Both the position numbers and the translations under genes were made by a program. The notes under the pieces are model-generated. The model did not search any database, was not told where the DNA came from, and saw nothing but the letters and a program-made list of their open reading frames with translations. Shown piece by piece: positions 29,906 to 40,557 of a stretch of DNA of 64,000 bases (the stretch's first letter is position 1; each line of letters starts with the position of its first letter). The stretch comes from an uncultured Methanobrevibacter sp. GTDB taxonomy: Archaea; Methanobacteriota; Methanobacteria; Methanobacteriales; Methanobacteriaceae. Location: the NCBI RefSeq assembly GCF_902784195.1, contig NZ_CACZTX010000003.1, positions 24,068 to 88,067 of the forward strand, read 5' to 3'.

Positions 29906-30628
29906 ATTTCCTCTTATAAAGGCCATACAATATTTGCATTTATTCTTTCTCTATTCATGTTTTATGATCCTTTGGCTATTGCATTAGCGGTAATCTCAGC
30001 AAATATTCCAGACTTTGACCATGAGTTCAAAAGGAATCATGTTCTAACAATCATAGCTCTTGGAGCATTGATTTCATTGTTTCTGTATTTTCTGGGATTG
30101 CCTTACTATTTAGGCATTGTGATTATTTTGCTTGGAGGCATGTTCTTGGTTTCAAGCCATAGAGGATTTACCCATTCTATTTTAGGCGCATTTCTCATAA
30201 CTGTTTTCCTATCACTGTTTCTCTTTTTTGGAATGGGATTGTCTTCCTATGATTTGGATTTAAACAATTCAAGAAACCTAATGATATTATTGATATTGAT
30301 AATTGCATTGGCATTGCTGTTTCTCAATAAAAGGTTATCTCCTATATTTTTAGTGGCAATTGCCATTTTGGTGGTATCCGTAAATATGGGATTCATTCAT
30401 CCCTTAAAAATCAACTTGACATTGATTGCATTTTCAATATTCTTTGGCTTATGCAGTCATATTGTATTGGACTCTTTCACCCCTTCTGGAGTAAAGGCGT
30501 TCAGTCCATTTAGAGACAAGGAATACCATAAGAAATTTGGTGTTTTACTATTTTTGATTTTAATAGGGATGTTTATTTTATTGTTTCCTAACAAGCTATT
30601 GTTTTACCTTAATTTTTTATCTCTTTAA
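29906..30628 (+). CDS. DUF457/YdjM-type membrane-bound metal-dependent hydrolase, AUU start likely
   Basis: An integral membrane protein of about 240 residues with six or more helices and dispersed His/Asp ligands: NIPDFDHEF, SHRGFTHSILGAFL and CSHIVLDSFTPSGVKAFSPF. The family begins with a conserved SSYKGHT motif containing a metal-ligand His. Here that motif (SSYKGHTIFAF) is encoded upstream of the first ATG (29957), and the only codons before it are ATA-GGA-TGT-GTT-AGT-ATT. The ATT at 29906 lies 5 nt after GGATGTG, so I place the start there. The catalysed reaction is not known. Confidence 0.75.
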   Translation: MSSYKGHTIFAFILSLFMFYDPLAIALAVISANIPDFDHEFKRNHVLTIIALGALISLFLYFLGLPYYLGIVIILLGGMFLVSSHRGFTHSILGAFLITVFLSLFLFFGMGLSSYDLDLNNSRNLMILLILIIALALLFLNKRLSPIFLVAIAILVVSVNMGFIHPLKINLTLIAFSIFFGLCSHIVLDSFTPSGVKAFSPFRDKEYHKKFGVLLFLILIGMFILLFPNKLLFYLNFLSL

Positions 30629-31004
30629 TTCCTTCTTTTTCAATAAATTTCTCACTGATTTTCACTTATTTTTTAATATTTTTTTTATACTTAGTATTAC
30701 TATCGCGGTTTATCCATTAATTTCCATGAAAATTATAAAAAGATTTATAATAAATAATCATGATAAATAATAGTGTTTATAATATATTAAAAAAATTAAT
30801 TTTTTTACTATCATTATATATAATTTATATGGTGCTTTTATTGCATATTTTTCTGCGCAGGATTTTGTCATAAAAGTGTCATGAATATTTATGATAATTT
30901 ATCATGATTTGTTATGATTTGTTAAAAAATTTTAACTAATTTTCTACAAATTTTTGACATATTGTAAATATTGTTATAATTTAAAACATTATGGGGTTAT
31001 TTTA
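30629..31004. promoter_or_regulatory. Promoter and leader region of the ehb operon
   Basis: This 376-bp gap precedes ehbA. It holds several TCATGA/ATGATAA half-sites, including a perfect palindrome ATGATAA-T-TTATCAT at 30891-30905. TTATAATTTA (30974-30983) is centred about 26 nt before the ehbA ATG and could drive a near-leaderless message. Earlier TATA-like stretches (30830 region) would give a longer leader. A regulator is not identifiable here. Confidence 0.45.
30891..30905. promoter_or_regulatory. Perfect 15-bp palindrome upstream of ehb
   Basis: ATGATAA-T-TTATCAT, seven base pairs with a single central base. Related half-sites surround it. It lies about 100 bp before ehbA and could be an operator. 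Confidence 0.35.
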
Positions 31005-31319
31005 ATGTTTTTAAGTAGAATTTATTATGCGATTGCTTATTTAGTGGTTCTTATTTTAGAGATTATCAAATCTACAATAGATATGGCTTTAAGAGTCTTC
31101 AAGACTGATGGATTTGAGCCAATTGTGATTGATATTGATACTGAACTAAAAAGACCAATATCCCAAACAATTTTGGCCAACAGCATTACCTTGACTCCTG
31201 GAACATTGTCTGTAGACTTGGATAGCGAAAATCAAGTCATAAAGGTTGCAGTCATTGCTCCAAGGGATGTTAAGGACATTATTCCATTTGAACCTTATAT
31301 CAAGGGAATGCTAGAATAA
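31005..31319 (+). CDS. ehbA: Energy-converting hydrogenase B subunit A
   Basis: First gene of the ehb operon. 104 residues of the MnhE/MrpE-like type, with an N-terminal pair of hydrophobic segments (IYYAIAYLVVLILEII) followed by a soluble part with LANSITLTPGTLSVDLD, a signature of MnhE. It belongs to the antiporter-like membrane arm. I start at MFLSRIYY rather than 17 codons upstream, which fits homologues. About 120 bp separate it from ehbB. Confidence 0.9.
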   Translation: MFLSRIYYAIAYLVVLILEIIKSTIDMALRVFKTDGFEPIVIDIDTELKRPISQTILANSITLTPGTLSVDLDSENQVIKVAVIAPRDVKDIIPFEPYIKGMLE

Positions 31320-31440
31320 TTTCTAAAAATTCATTTTAATAATTAATCCAAATTTTAAAATGATAAAAATGTAAAATAAGCGGTTTAATTTTCAAATTTA
31401 TGTTTATTGTGTAAATTTATAATCATAGAATGTGATGATA

Positions 31441-31701
31441 ATGGATATTTTATTGATTTCTGAGTGTTTTTTAATAGTTGCATTGATTGTATTTCTAATT
31501 GCAACATTGAGGATTATTACATATAAATCTACATCTATGGGACTTATAGGTACTTCTTCATTCACTTTAGCACTTACTTTGCTACTTATAGCAGTCGGTA
31601 CAATATTTAATATCGGGTTTTTCAAGGATATTGCTCTAGCATTGCTTCTATTAGGCATTGTTGGAACAATAGCTTATGCAGCAGTTATGAGGAGGGCATA
31701 A
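31441..31701 (+). CDS. ehbB: Energy-converting hydrogenase B subunit B
   Basis: An 86-residue membrane protein with three hydrophobic helices, similar to MnhF/MrpF, ending in the family-type AYAAVMRRA. GTGAT lies just before the chosen ATG (MDILLISE); GTG and ATG codons nine and six bases earlier are possible. ehbC follows with no gap. Confidence 0.87.
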   Translation: MDILLISECFLIVALIVFLIATLRIITYKSTSMGLIGTSSFTLALTLLLIAVGTIFNIGFFKDIALALLLLGIVGTIAYAAVMRRA

Positions 31702-32151
31702 ATGATGTTTGGAATTGATCCTGGTATAATCAATATGATTCAATCAATCTTGCTTGTCATTTCTGCACTTCTGATATTGATTGCAGTAGTAGGTGTTTTA
31801 AGAATTGATAGAAACTTAGATAATGTAGTATACGCTAGAATTCATATTTTAGGTATTGTTGACGTTGCAGGAATAATAGCATTCCTTGCTTTAGGTCAGC
31901 CTTTATTTGCCCTAATTTATTTATTCCTAGCGCCATTATTGGCTCATGCATTAGCTAATGCTTATTTCCATAGTGAAGATACTCTTAATAATCCAGTACT
32001 TAATCCAAATCTTGAAGAGACTTCTGATAAGGAAGAAAATGAAGATGAAACTGATTTGATTGAGGAAGTGATTCTTGAAGATAATTTGGATATGAGTGAT
32101 GATTCAAGTGAAGAATTAGATGAAAAAAGTGAGGATGATGGCAATGATTGA
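31702..32151 (+). CDS. ehbC: Energy-converting hydrogenase B subunit C
   Basis: 149 residues. The first 95 form a MnhG/MrpG-like membrane domain with three helices and [17 protein letters not shown]. The last 50 are a strongly acidic tail (many Glu and Asp), which is a lineage-specific extension. It abuts ehbB and overlaps the start of ehbD by a few bases. Confidence 0.87.
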   Translation: MMFGIDPGIINMIQSILLVISALLILIAVVGVLRIDRNLDNVVYARIHILGIVDVAGIIAFLALGQPLFALIYLFLAPLLAHALANAYFHSEDTLNNPVLNPNLEETSDKEENEDETDLIEEVILEDNLDMSDDSSEELDEKSEDDGND

Positions 32152-32377
32152 ATATATAGTAATTTTTGTTGCAGTTTTAAGCGCTATTATCGCACTTTTA
32201 CAAAATGACTTGCTTAAGGCAGCTATTTTAACTGGTATTTCTGGTTTTTGTGTAGCGTTCTTATTCCAGATTTTGCTTGCTCCTGATGTAGCTTTAACAC
32301 AAGCTATTGTAGAGGGAGCTATTGTGCCAGTATTTATCGCATTAGCTGTTTTAAAAACTAGAAGGGAGGAGGCATAG
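32144..32377 (+). CDS. ehbD: Energy-converting hydrogenase B subunit D
   Basis: A 77-residue membrane protein of the MnhB-N/DUF4040 type with [20 protein letters not shown], a conserved antiporter-associated motif. The start is MIEYIVIF, overlapping the end of ehbC; ATGs two and three codons earlier are possible, since SD-like GTGAGG lies just before them. Confidence 0.85.
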   Translation: MIEYIVIFVAVLSAIIALLQNDLLKAAILTGISGFCVAFLFQILLAPDVALTQAIVEGAIVPVFIALAVLKTRREEA

Positions 32378-32379
32378 TT

Positions 32380-32745
32380 ATGATGGATGTTCAATTGGCT
32401 TCTTTATTCGCTTCTGGTGCATTTATAATTATTGGACTATTTGCAGCAATCTTCATTGATAATCTAATCAAAAAGATTATTGGTATTGCTTTCATTGAGG
32501 AAGGGGTTAACCTATTCCTGATCTGCTTAGGATTTAAAGCAGGTGGAGTCGTGCCTATCTTCTTGCCAGGCATGACTGCAGACTGGTTTGCAGCAAATGC
32601 AGCTTATCCTTTGCCTCAAGCATTAGTTCTTACAAGTATTGTAATTGGTGCAAGTACTTTAGCAGTGATGTTGGCTTTGGCTATGGTTTTATACAGAAAG
32701 CATGGAACCTTAAGCGTATCTGAAATGATGGGGGATGAAAAATGA
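32380..32745 (+). CDS. ehbE: Energy-converting hydrogenase B subunit E
   Basis: A 121-residue NuoK/MnhC-like membrane subunit with three helices. [15 protein letters not shown] carries the conserved membrane Glu of the NuoK family, and [21 protein letters not shown] is the third helix. GGGAGGAGG precedes the ATG. The stop overlaps the ehbF start (ATGA). Confidence 0.9.
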   Translation: MMDVQLASLFASGAFIIIGLFAAIFIDNLIKKIIGIAFIEEGVNLFLICLGFKAGGVVPIFLPGMTADWFAANAAYPLPQALVLTSIVIGASTLAVMLALAMVLYRKHGTLSVSEMMGDEK

Positions 32746-34223
32746 ATTATCTAATTCCTTTAATGGTTGTCATTCCAATATTAGCTGCTTTAATCGTAAA
32801 CATATTTGGTGGAAAGGACAAAACAGTTAAGGCCATTTCAATTGTTGTGGCTATTGCAATTCCTGTAATTGCAATCATTGCAGCTGTCGGCATCCAATAC
32901 TTCGGTGGTCACGACCCAGCCCTTCTTGCAAGCTCACTTCCATCAAACTTGGTCGGCACTCTTGTGGCAAGCTACAATACTGGTATTGTTTATGTCTTTG
33001 AAAATATTGAAAGGATTTTCATATTCCTGATGGGCATCGTTGCATTCTTGGCAGTATTGACATACTTCTCTGAGAAAAAGGAAGTGTCCGGCCCTTATTT
33101 ATACCTTATCTTTATGGGTATAGCATCTGTAACTGCATTGATGTTATCTAACGATATTTTCAATATGTATGTTTTCTTTGAAATTACAGCTTTAACCCAA
33201 GTGGGTATCATTATAGCTTCAAGCACTGAAGACAATTATGAAATCGCATTGAAATACCTTATTTTAGGTGCAATAGGCGGACCAATGCTATTGTTAGGTA
33301 TTGGATTCATACTTGGAACAATTGGTTCAGTAAACATCAATGATATTATATTTGCAATAAGCAACAACTATGTAAACCCTTATGCTCCAAGTTTAGTGAT
33401 TGGTTTTGCATTGATATTGTTTGGATGGTTATATTCAGCAGGATTGCCTCCATTCCACACTATCAAATCAGCTGTTTACTCAAAAGCAAGACCTAACGGA
33501 TCTGCAATACTTCAAGGATTTTCAGTATTGTGCATGCTTGCATTTGGTATTGCAATGTATAAGATATTCGCATATATCCCTTACTTCAATACAGCAATAA
33601 TCGTATTTGCTATTCTTGCAATGGCTTTAAGCATTGCAATGTCTGCAATGGAGGTAGACTTTAGAAGAATGATAGCATTCCTTGCAGTAGGGGAACTTGG
33701 TTTCATTGCATTAGGTTTTGGTATAGGAACACAATATTCAATTGCAGCGGCATTGTTCCAGGCAGCAAATGAAATTGTCATAACTGCATTATTATTTATC
33801 GGATTCGGTACTGTCTACTACCTTACAAAAACATCCGATACAAGAAAGTTAGGTGGATTGATTGCAGTTGATTCAAAGATGGCAATAATGGTATTGCTTG
33901 GAGGATTCGCTTTAGCAGGTGTTCCACCATTCAACGGTTTCCAAAGTAAATTGATGCTTGTGCAAGCTGCATTGGATGCAGGATACACTGAACTTGCAGT
34001 ACTTGCAATCATTGTAAGTGTAGTGATATTCTTTACCTTCGTTAAAGCATTCCATACAGTATACTTGCAGCCTAAGCCAAAAGACTTGAAATTTGCTCAT
34101 GAGAAGATTCCAAAGGCTACTGTTTTCTCTGTAGCTGTATTGCTTATAATCTGTTTGGCTTTAGGTATTTTCCCAAATATAGTAACTGATGTATTCATTC
34201 CATTTGCAGGAGGATTGATCTAA
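32742..34223 (+). CDS. ehbF: Energy-converting hydrogenase B subunit F
   Basis: A 493-residue antiporter-like ion-translocating subunit of the NuoN/MnhD type with about 14 helices. Key marks are [18 protein letters not shown] (conserved helix-5 Glu), [19 protein letters not shown] with the helix-7/8 Lys and His, and [13 protein letters not shown]. It uses the membrane ion gradient to drive ferredoxin reduction. The start overlaps ehbE and the stop overlaps ehbG (TAATG), indicating translational coupling. Confidence 0.94.
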   Translation: MNYLIPLMVVIPILAALIVNIFGGKDKTVKAISIVVAIAIPVIAIIAAVGIQYFGGHDPALLASSLPSNLVGTLVASYNTGIVYVFENIERIFIFLMGIVAFLAVLTYFSEKKEVSGPYLYLIFMGIASVTALMLSNDIFNMYVFFEITALTQVGIIIASSTEDNYEIALKYLILGAIGGPMLLLGIGFILGTIGSVNINDIIFAISNNYVNPYAPSLVIGFALILFGWLYSAGLPPFHTIKSAVYSKARPNGSAILQGFSVLCMLAFGIAMYKIFAYIPYFNTAIIVFAILAMALSIAMSAMEVDFRRMIAFLAVGELGFIALGFGIGTQYSIAAALFQAANEIVITALLFIGFGTVYYLTKTSDTRKLGGLIAVDSKMAIMVLLGGFALAGVPPFNGFQSKLMLVQAALDAGYTELAVLAIIVSVVIFFTFVKAFHTVYLQPKPKDLKFAHEKIPKATVFSVAVLLIICLALGIFPNIVTDVFIPFAGGLI

Positions 34224-34558
34224 TGGCTTTATATCAAAAATTCCTAGACTCAATAAAAGGACTTAAGTCAAGCTTATCTAAAGACCCTACAACTATGGAC
34301 AATGTTTCAGGTGCAATAGCTGCAGAATTCCTGATATTCGTTTCATTGATACTTGCAGCATTATTGCTAAGGCATGTCAGTGTAGTTGCTTCAATTGTTG
34401 TAGTGATTTTAGTTGCAATTTTATTCTTTACAAACATGCCTCTTGCAGGAAAGATAAAATCCGAGCAATCAGATTCCTTGGAAAAAATGACATTCTATGT
34501 TGTGGTGGTTCTTGGAATTTTAGTTGCAGTAATTTATTGGGGGTTAAGATATGTCTGA
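34223..34558 (+). CDS. ehbG: Energy-converting hydrogenase B subunit G
   Basis: A 111-residue membrane protein with three hydrophobic segments, [19 protein letters not shown] being the first. It has no family outside Ehb that I recognise. Assigned by position between ehbF and ehbH with overlaps at both ends. Confidence 0.85.
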   Translation: MALYQKFLDSIKGLKSSLSKDPTTMDNVSGAIAAEFLIFVSLILAALLLRHVSVVASIVVVILVAILFFTNMPLAGKIKSEQSDSLEKMTFYVVVVLGILVAVIYWGLRYV

Positions 34559-34868
34559 TAAAATTACTAGTGTTAGATCACTCATTATGGCATTGGCAGC
34601 AATCCTTTTTGCATCAACCTTGTTCGATGCAATCTATGGATTCAAGAACTTGATTCAACCTGGAATCAGCTTGGTTTACAATGCTATCGGAACACAGCTT
34701 GCTCCAAACATGGTTACACTTGTTGTATTCGATTGGAGAGCTTTTGATACTTTAGGAGAATCATTGATTCTAGTGACTGCAGTGCTTGTTGTATTGCTTG
34801 TCTTTGGTAAAGGAAAGATTTTAGACAAGAACATTAATGCTGATATGAATGAAGGAGATGATGAATGA
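34551..34868 (+). CDS. ehbH: Energy-converting hydrogenase B subunit H
   Basis: 105 residues, two or three helices, resembling the DUF4040/MnhB N-terminal region of Mrp antiporters ([20 protein letters not shown]). Overlaps ehbG by 8 nt and ehbI by 4 nt. A short acidic tail ends in NEGDDE. Confidence 0.87.
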   Translation: MSDKITSVRSLIMALAAILFASTLFDAIYGFKNLIQPGISLVYNAIGTQLAPNMVTLVVFDWRAFDTLGESLILVTAVLVVLLVFGKGKILDKNINADMNEGDDE

Positions 34869-35377
34869 TGGTTGAAGGAAAAAAATCTCCAAACTGGAAT
34901 AAGAATGACAGCAGCCCTATATTGAAGATAATGACTCTACCAATAGCCATTATCATGATTGCTTTAGGTATCATGACCATTTTAGGAGGACATATAACTC
35001 CTGGTGGAGGTTTCCAAGGTGGAGCAATGATTGCAGGAGCAATCATTTTCTGTGTCATTGTTTATGGTGTAGACGGCACTCCATTGAAATTGTCTCATAG
35101 GTTCATTTCCACTTTAGAATCAATCGGTGCATTGGCTTATGTCTTGCTTGGTTTGGCAGGACTTGCATTAACCGGTTCATACCTTTACAATGTAGGTGGA
35201 AACCTTTATGGACAAGTGCCTCAAGCTATTGCAACATTATTCTCATATCCGGATTTGACCCATGCAGGAATCGTCCCTTACTTGAACATTGCAGTTGGAC
35301 TCAAGGTTCTTGTAGGTTTAAGCGCAGTGGTAATTGCATTTTCACAATTTAAGAAATTAGCGGAGGAAGAGGAATGA
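34865..35377 (+). CDS. ehbI: Energy-converting hydrogenase B subunit I
   Basis: A 170-residue MnhB-like membrane subunit. The family signature [20 protein letters not shown] is clear near residue 45, with four helices overall. The start overlaps ehbH as ATGA and the stop overlaps ehbJ. Confidence 0.9.
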   Translation: MMVEGKKSPNWNKNDSSPILKIMTLPIAIIMIALGIMTILGGHITPGGGFQGGAMIAGAIIFCVIVYGVDGTPLKLSHRFISTLESIGALAYVLLGLAGLALTGSYLYNVGGNLYGQVPQAIATLFSYPDLTHAGIVPYLNIAVGLKVLVGLSAVVIAFSQFKKLAEEEE

Positions 35378-35649
35378 GTATCGCTAATATTGTAATCGGA
35401 CCGATTATCATTGCAATCATATTTGGATTCATTGTTGGCTCAAGGGTTCACTTGAATCTGGACAATAGCTTTAAGTTTACAGCAAGTGGAATTTTAGCCC
35501 TTATAATTGGTGCTCTGATAATGTCTTATGGATTAGGCCAATTCCCTGTTTATAATGATGTGCCAATTGCAACCACATTTTTGGGAGCTGTCATTGGCGT
35601 ATTGATAGGCAGTGCATTACTAGGAGGACGAGCGAAAGGAGATCATTAG
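35374..35649 (+). CDS. ehbJ: Energy-converting hydrogenase B subunit J
   Basis: A 91-residue membrane protein with three hydrophobic segments ([18 protein letters not shown] and others). It is specific to Ehb-type complexes; assigned by position and length. Overlaps ehbI by four bases. Confidence 0.85.
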   Translation: MSIANIVIGPIIIAIIFGFIVGSRVHLNLDNSFKFTASGILALIIGALIMSYGLGQFPVYNDVPIATTFLGAVIGVLIGSALLGGRAKGDH

Positions 35650-35683
35650 ATAATGGTCTTACTTATTATTTAGGAGAAGAATC

Positions 35684-37132
35684 ATGTATTTAACAACTAA
35701 TAAGTGTGATGGACAAGGGGATTGTATAAGAAATTGTCCAAGTGAAGCAATACGCTTTGTTGATAATAAGGCTTTTAGCTGTATGTGTTGTGGTGCTTGT
35801 TTCGAAGCTTGTCCGAATCATGCTATATTCAAGAATAAATACGGAGGATATGTGGTTGATAGGGCAAAATGTAATGGTTGTGGTGTTTGCCAGTTCACTT
35901 GCCCTATAGAAAGCATTCATCTTGATGATGGTATAGTTAAAGGTATATGTTCACGCTGTGGCGTTTGTGAGGATGTCTGTACTAAAAAGGCAAGAGTTGA
36001 TACTGATAACCTTGTTCTAGACAAGCAGAAAGTCTTGCTTAATTCATTGAAAATGGTTGCAAACACAGTTGGATTCGGTGCAGGAGTCAAGAAGATAGAG
36101 AGCATGAAGCTTCCTGTAAAATCCGACAAGACCGCAGATAGGATTTGCATCAGCACAGACAGCGAGAAATGTGTGAAATGTGGAAGATGTGCTTACTACT
36201 GTCCTACCAGATCAATTGAAGTGATTATCCAGGATGAAGGATACTGTGTAGGCTGTAAGGTATGTGAAGATGTCTGTCCTACAGGTGCATTGAAAGACGG
36301 CGAGTATGATAAGAGCATTTGTACCTTGTGCTTGGCTTGTGTTGAAAACTGTATCAATGAGGCATTATGCGTAGATGACTTTAAGATTAAAAGAAGCATT
36401 AAGGATGACACCTTGTATTCAAATGTTGAAGGAAGCATTGTAAGTTGCCTCAATTGCGGTTTATGTAAAGAGACATTTGATAGCCCAGCACTCAAAAGAG
36501 ATGAAAATGCATTGAGATATGACCCTTCACTTGATGAAGATACTGAAGAGAATAAGGCTAAACGTCTTGAAGCGATTTACAACTGTCCTGTTTCATCATT
36601 AACAGAAAGTGAAGACAATAAGCTCTTTGGATACTGCGTATCCTGTGGAAAATGTGTAAATGAATGTAAGGAAGATGCAAGAAACTTCCAAGTAATCTCT
36701 TGGGATGGAGAAGTTAATGATGACTGCATTTCATGCGGTATTTGTGCTGAACTTTGTCCAGAAGATGCAATAACCCTTCAAAGAGGGGCAATCAATGTTG
36801 ATTTGGATAAATGTATCATGTGTGAAACCTGTGCAATTCACTGTCCTAAGGACGCAATTCCAAAAACAACAAGCGTCAAGTATGAAATCTCTGGAGGATT
36901 CAATTACATTGACGATAACTTGTGTGTAAAATGCGGATTATGTAAGGACATTTGTCCAGAGGAAGCTATTTATACAGTTGAAATTCCAAGTGATGAAGTC
37001 AATCTCGGAACAAAGAACAAGAATCTTAAATTCGTTGTCGATGACGATAAATGTATTTACTGTGGAGCATGTATGAATATCTGCCCATCTAAGTCATTTA
37101 TTTTCGAAAGAGAGTTTGAAAGGGTGAATTAG
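35684..37132 (+). CDS. ehbK: Energy-converting hydrogenase B polyferredoxin subunit K
   Basis: A 482-residue polyferredoxin that wires electrons between the hydrogenase and ferredoxin. I count about eleven complete CxxCxxCxxxC motifs (for example [48 protein letters not shown]). Two sites lack a Cys: the first reads [12 protein letters not shown], with Gln in place of the second Cys, and one near residue 260 reads [11 protein letters not shown], with Phe in place of the fourth. No membrane segment. AGGAGA precedes the ATG. Confidence 0.93.
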   Translation: MYLTTNKCDGQGDCIRNCPSEAIRFVDNKAFSCMCCGACFEACPNHAIFKNKYGGYVVDRAKCNGCGVCQFTCPIESIHLDDGIVKGICSRCGVCEDVCTKKARVDTDNLVLDKQKVLLNSLKMVANTVGFGAGVKKIESMKLPVKSDKTADRICISTDSEKCVKCGRCAYYCPTRSIEVIIQDEGYCVGCKVCEDVCPTGALKDGEYDKSICTLCLACVENCINEALCVDDFKIKRSIKDDTLYSNVEGSIVSCLNCGLCKETFDSPALKRDENALRYDPSLDEDTEENKAKRLEAIYNCPVSSLTESEDNKLFGYCVSCGKCVNECKEDARNFQVISWDGEVNDDCISCGICAELCPEDAITLQRGAINVDLDKCIMCETCAIHCPKDAIPKTTSVKYEISGGFNYIDDNLCVKCGLCKDICPEEAIYTVEIPSDEVNLGTKNKNLKFVVDDDKCIYCGACMNICPSKSFIFEREFERVN

Positions 37133-37145
37133 GAGTTTGGTAATT

Positions 37146-37808
37146 ATGAAAGATGTATTGAAGATTATGCTTAATGGAGCTTACACTAATTTCAAAAGAA
37201 TTCTCTTTGCTGCAGACAGAGTGACTGACATGGAACTCCGTAATGCCATCTTGACAGGAACAGTTGAGCCTGACAAGAAGGTGGATGAGGAAGCATGTAT
37301 CGGTTGCGGAGGTTGTGCAAATGTCTGTCCAACCGGTGCAGTTACAATGAAACCTCTGCAAAACCCTGTAAAGCTTAAGGAAGGATGGGTGAAAACCGAA
37401 GTTCCAGAACTTGATCCTTTAAAATGTGTAGTTTGCTACTGGTGTCACGATTTCTGTCCAATCTATTCATTCTTTGAAGAGGCAGGAACCATTCACCCTG
37501 GAAATGTCGGTGAGATCAATGTTGACACAAGTGAACTCTTAGAGGAACCTATCAAGATATCCCATGACAAGATTGCATTCATTGCACAATACTTGTCCGA
37601 CAGGTCATTACTCTCTGAAAATATTGTTCAAGAGGATGAGAAAATTGAAAATGTTGGTGTAGCTCTTGATAAGGTATCCAAGATAAAGGACATTCAAGAT
37701 AACATTAATGAAAAGTATGAGAAAGATGTTCAACGAAGCTCTGAATTCAATGAAGAGGTTTCAGATGCTAAAATTGATGAAGTTTCTGAAGATGAGGGAG
37801 GTGAATAG
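37146..37808 (+). CDS. ehbL: Energy-converting hydrogenase B ferredoxin subunit L
   Basis: A 220-residue protein with a 2x[4Fe-4S] domain in the N-terminal half ([15 protein letters not shown] and [12 protein letters not shown]). A long charged C-terminal region of about 90 residues ends acidic. This is a NuoI-like intermediate electron carrier between the polyferredoxin and the small subunit. The ATG is chosen over a TTG three codons earlier. The stop is followed directly by the ehbM start. Confidence 0.9.
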   Translation: MKDVLKIMLNGAYTNFKRILFAADRVTDMELRNAILTGTVEPDKKVDEEACIGCGGCANVCPTGAVTMKPLQNPVKLKEGWVKTEVPELDPLKCVVCYWCHDFCPIYSFFEEAGTIHPGNVGEINVDTSELLEEPIKISHDKIAFIAQYLSDRSLLSENIVQEDEKIENVGVALDKVSKIKDIQDNINEKYEKDVQRSSEFNEEVSDAKIDEVSEDEGGE

Positions 37809-38255
37809 ATGAGTCTTAAAACACTTTCAAGGTCAAAAGCAATCCATATTATGCTTGTTTATACTGGTGGATGCAATGGCTGTGATATTGAAATTGTAAA
37901 TGCAGTTTTATCTCCTAAATTTGATATAGAGCAATATGGTGTCTTTTTAACATGGAACCCTCGTGAAGCGGACATTCTTGTTGTAACAGGGCCTGTCACT
38001 CATGATAATAGAAAGCCATTGGAGGATATCTATAATGCCATTCCAAATCCAAAGCTTGTTGTTGCAGCAGGTGCTTGTGCAGTGATGGGTGGTGTCTATA
38101 AGAATTGTTATGGAGACATTCCTTCAGAGGAAATTGAAGGGCCTGTTGAAAATGTGATTCCTGTGGATGCTAAGATTCCAGGATGTGCTGTAAGACCTCA
38201 GGATGTATTGGCAGGAGTAGTTGCATCTTTGCCGCATTTATTGAATGCGGACTAA
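37809..38255 (+). CDS. ehbM: Energy-converting hydrogenase B small subunit
   Basis: The [NiFe] hydrogenase small subunit, NuoB-like, 148 residues. Proximal cluster ligands are in [25 protein letters not shown] and [13 protein letters not shown]. It carries a single proximal [4Fe-4S], as in group 4 hydrogenases. GGAGGTGA precedes the ATG. Confidence 0.95.
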   Translation: MSLKTLSRSKAIHIMLVYTGGCNGCDIEIVNAVLSPKFDIEQYGVFLTWNPREADILVVTGPVTHDNRKPLEDIYNAIPNPKLVVAAGACAVMGGVYKNCYGDIPSEEIEGPVENVIPVDAKIPGCAVRPQDVLAGVVASLPHLLNAD

Positions 38256-38305
38256 TAGGTGGATTTAAGAGATTATTTTTATTTATTCATTAAAGGGATG
38301 ATGAA

Positions 38306-39481
38306 ATGGAAGAAAAGAAAGCTAAAAAGCAGGAAATCATAGAAACTGAGATTCAAATGGGTACAGTTCACCCTGCTGCTTTAGAACCTTATAGGGTTAG
38401 ATTTTTCGTAGAAGATGAGATCATTAAGGATGCGGAAATCACAATTGGTGTAAATCACAGAGGTATTGAGCGTATTATGGAAGGTCTTCCAGTTGAAAAG
38501 GCAAATATGCTTACAGAAAAGATTTGTGGTATCTGTTCAAACTCACATACATGGAACTCTGTAAGAACTGCTGAGAAAGGTCTTGGTGTTGAAGTGCCTG
38601 ACAGAGCGGTTTATATTCGTGTAATCGTTGGAGAGCTTGAAAGATTGCACAGTCACTTATTGTACTTAGGTCACGGTTGCGAAACCTTGGCTCATGAGAC
38701 ATTCTCCATGAGAGTGTTCTACATTAGGGAAACCATTATGGACCTTTTAGGAATGATTGGAGGAAACCGTGTTCAATACGGATGTTCCATCATCGGTGGT
38801 GTAAGGCCAAGATGTGAATTGGATGACAATAGAATCCGCAGAATATTGGATGGAATGGACTTGGTTGAAAAGAACGTTGCAGACTTTGCAGAAAGGTTCG
38901 TTAATGATTCAATCGTATTGTCAAGGATTACAGGCACAGGTTACATTCCACAGGAACAGGCTCTTAAGTTAGCTGTAACCGGTCCTACATTACGTGCTAC
39001 CGGTGTTAAAAGGGACTTGAGAACAGACATGTATGAGTATGATAACTTCGATTATGACATTATCACTCAAGATACCTGTGATGTTAAGGCTCAGCTTCTT
39101 ATGAGAGTCTTTGAAATATTTGAAGCAATCAAGATCATTCGTCAAGCAATCAGAGACTTGCCTGAAGGAAAGATTACTGACAGGTCTTGGGAAATGGTGG
39201 ATACCGGCTTGATTGAAAGCTATATTGAAGTTCCAAGGGGAACATTGTATCACTCCTATGCCATTGAGGATGGAAGAGTTCGCCATAGTATTATTAGGAC
39301 TCCTTCAATGAGTAATATTGGAGCTATGCAATACGCTTGCATTGACAATCATATCACTGATGGTCAATTATGCATTGTACAGTGTGATCCATGCTTTACC
39401 TGTTCTGATAGGGCAATAGAGGTTTATGATACAAACAATAACAAGTTGGATAAATCAATTTTGAAATCCAATATTCATTAG
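38306..39481 (+). CDS. ehbN: Energy-converting hydrogenase B large subunit
   Basis: The catalytic [NiFe] subunit of a group 4 membrane hydrogenase, 391 residues. Nickel ligands come from [14 protein letters not shown] (L1) near residue 70 and [15 protein letters not shown] (L2) near 370. Because L2 is not followed by a short His-ended peptide but by about 20 more residues (to NIH), a protease-cleaved tail as in other groups is not obvious. HypF at 6.1 kb would supply CN ligands. Confidence 0.96.
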   Translation: MEEKKAKKQEIIETEIQMGTVHPAALEPYRVRFFVEDEIIKDAEITIGVNHRGIERIMEGLPVEKANMLTEKICGICSNSHTWNSVRTAEKGLGVEVPDRAVYIRVIVGELERLHSHLLYLGHGCETLAHETFSMRVFYIRETIMDLLGMIGGNRVQYGCSIIGGVRPRCELDDNRIRRILDGMDLVEKNVADFAERFVNDSIVLSRITGTGYIPQEQALKLAVTGPTLRATGVKRDLRTDMYEYDNFDYDIITQDTCDVKAQLLMRVFEIFEAIKIIRQAIRDLPEGKITDRSWEMVDTGLIESYIEVPRGTLYHSYAIEDGRVRHSIIRTPSMSNIGAMQYACIDNHITDGQLCIVQCDPCFTCSDRAIEVYDTNNNKLDKSILKSNIH

Positions 39482-39537
39482 GAAATTTAATTTATTTATG
39501 ATTAACATTTATTAAAAATTATTATGAGGAAAGAGAA

Positions 39538-40536
39538 ATGGCTTATGAAATATCACTTATTTCAATTTTAGAGGTTATCCTAACACTTATCATAGCATTG
39601 TTCATAGGTGTTTTGATTCCTGGAATTGAAAGGAAATATGTTCAAGCAAGGATTCAACAAAGAATCGGGCCTCCAGTTACAAGTCCGGGGCTATGGGCAT
39701 CAATAAAGTTCCTGTTCAAGGAGAACATAAAACCTAATTCTCCAGCACCAGGATTGTATAAGGCAATGCCTATTCTTTGTTTCATTGTAGTATTGGCAGT
39801 ATTTCTAGCATTGATGCCTCAAAACTATCAATTCATGGCATTTGCTAGCTTGATTGCTATTGTTGGATTTTTAAAAGTAGAAGAAATCGCTTATGTTTTA
39901 ATGGGTTCCTTATCCAAATCCGTTATGAGCATTAACTTAAGGTTCCCAGACCATGCAAAAGGTGCTGCAAGACCAGATTTGCTTGTATCATCCATTGAAG
40001 ATATCAGTTCAAACAGATCACTTAGGATGATCATCTTCGGTTCATTCCCATTGTATTTGGCTTTATTCATACCTGCAGCTTTATCCAAAAGCATTTTCTT
40101 GGCAGACATTGTAGCTTATCAGCAAGCTAACGGACCGTTTTTATTCACTTTAGCAGGTATTATCGGAACTGTAGTCTTCTTTATAGGATACATGATTCTA
40201 TTGAACGAATATCCGTTCTCCTACATCAAGGCTAAATCAGACGTAATTGAAGGGCCATATATGGAACTTGCTTCCAAATACAGAACTTTTGTTTACTTAA
40301 CCAGAGGATTTTTGATATTTACTTTAGGATTGATGTACTGTGTACTGTTCTTAGGTGTTGCACCAGAACTGTTCTCACTTAAATTCATTGTGTGCATTAT
40401 AGTATCATTGTTGCTTCCGGTTATTATGGCAATCGTCAGTGCATTCTCCCCAATATTTACCAACAGACAGTTATATCCTACAATATTGGTGACTTCTGCA
40501 CTTGGAGTATTGGCTATGGTCATTGCATTATTCTAA
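39538..40536 (+). CDS. ehbO: Energy-converting hydrogenase B subunit O
   Basis: A 332-residue NuoH/HyfC-like membrane subunit with eight or nine helices that joins the catalytic module to the membrane arm. GIERKYVQARIQQRIGPP is the conserved loop, and LNEYPFSYIKAKSDVIEGPY matches the acidic quinone-loop equivalent. GAGGAAA precedes the ATG. Confidence 0.94.
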   Translation: MAYEISLISILEVILTLIIALFIGVLIPGIERKYVQARIQQRIGPPVTSPGLWASIKFLFKENIKPNSPAPGLYKAMPILCFIVVLAVFLALMPQNYQFMAFASLIAIVGFLKVEEIAYVLMGSLSKSVMSINLRFPDHAKGAARPDLLVSSIEDISSNRSLRMIIFGSFPLYLALFIPAALSKSIFLADIVAYQQANGPFLFTLAGIIGTVVFFIGYMILLNEYPFSYIKAKSDVIEGPYMELASKYRTFVYLTRGFLIFTLGLMYCVLFLGVAPELFSLKFIVCIIVSLLLPVIMAIVSAFSPIFTNRQLYPTILVTSALGVLAMVIALF

Positions 40537-40557
40537 ATTTTAACGTGGTGATTTTAT

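Noticed and set aside
29891..29960. Frameshifted or pseudogene start of the DUF457 hydrolase
   Set aside because: The reading frame is open and family-like on both sides; a frameshift to the ATG at 29896 would hit TAG at once, so an AUU start explains the data better.
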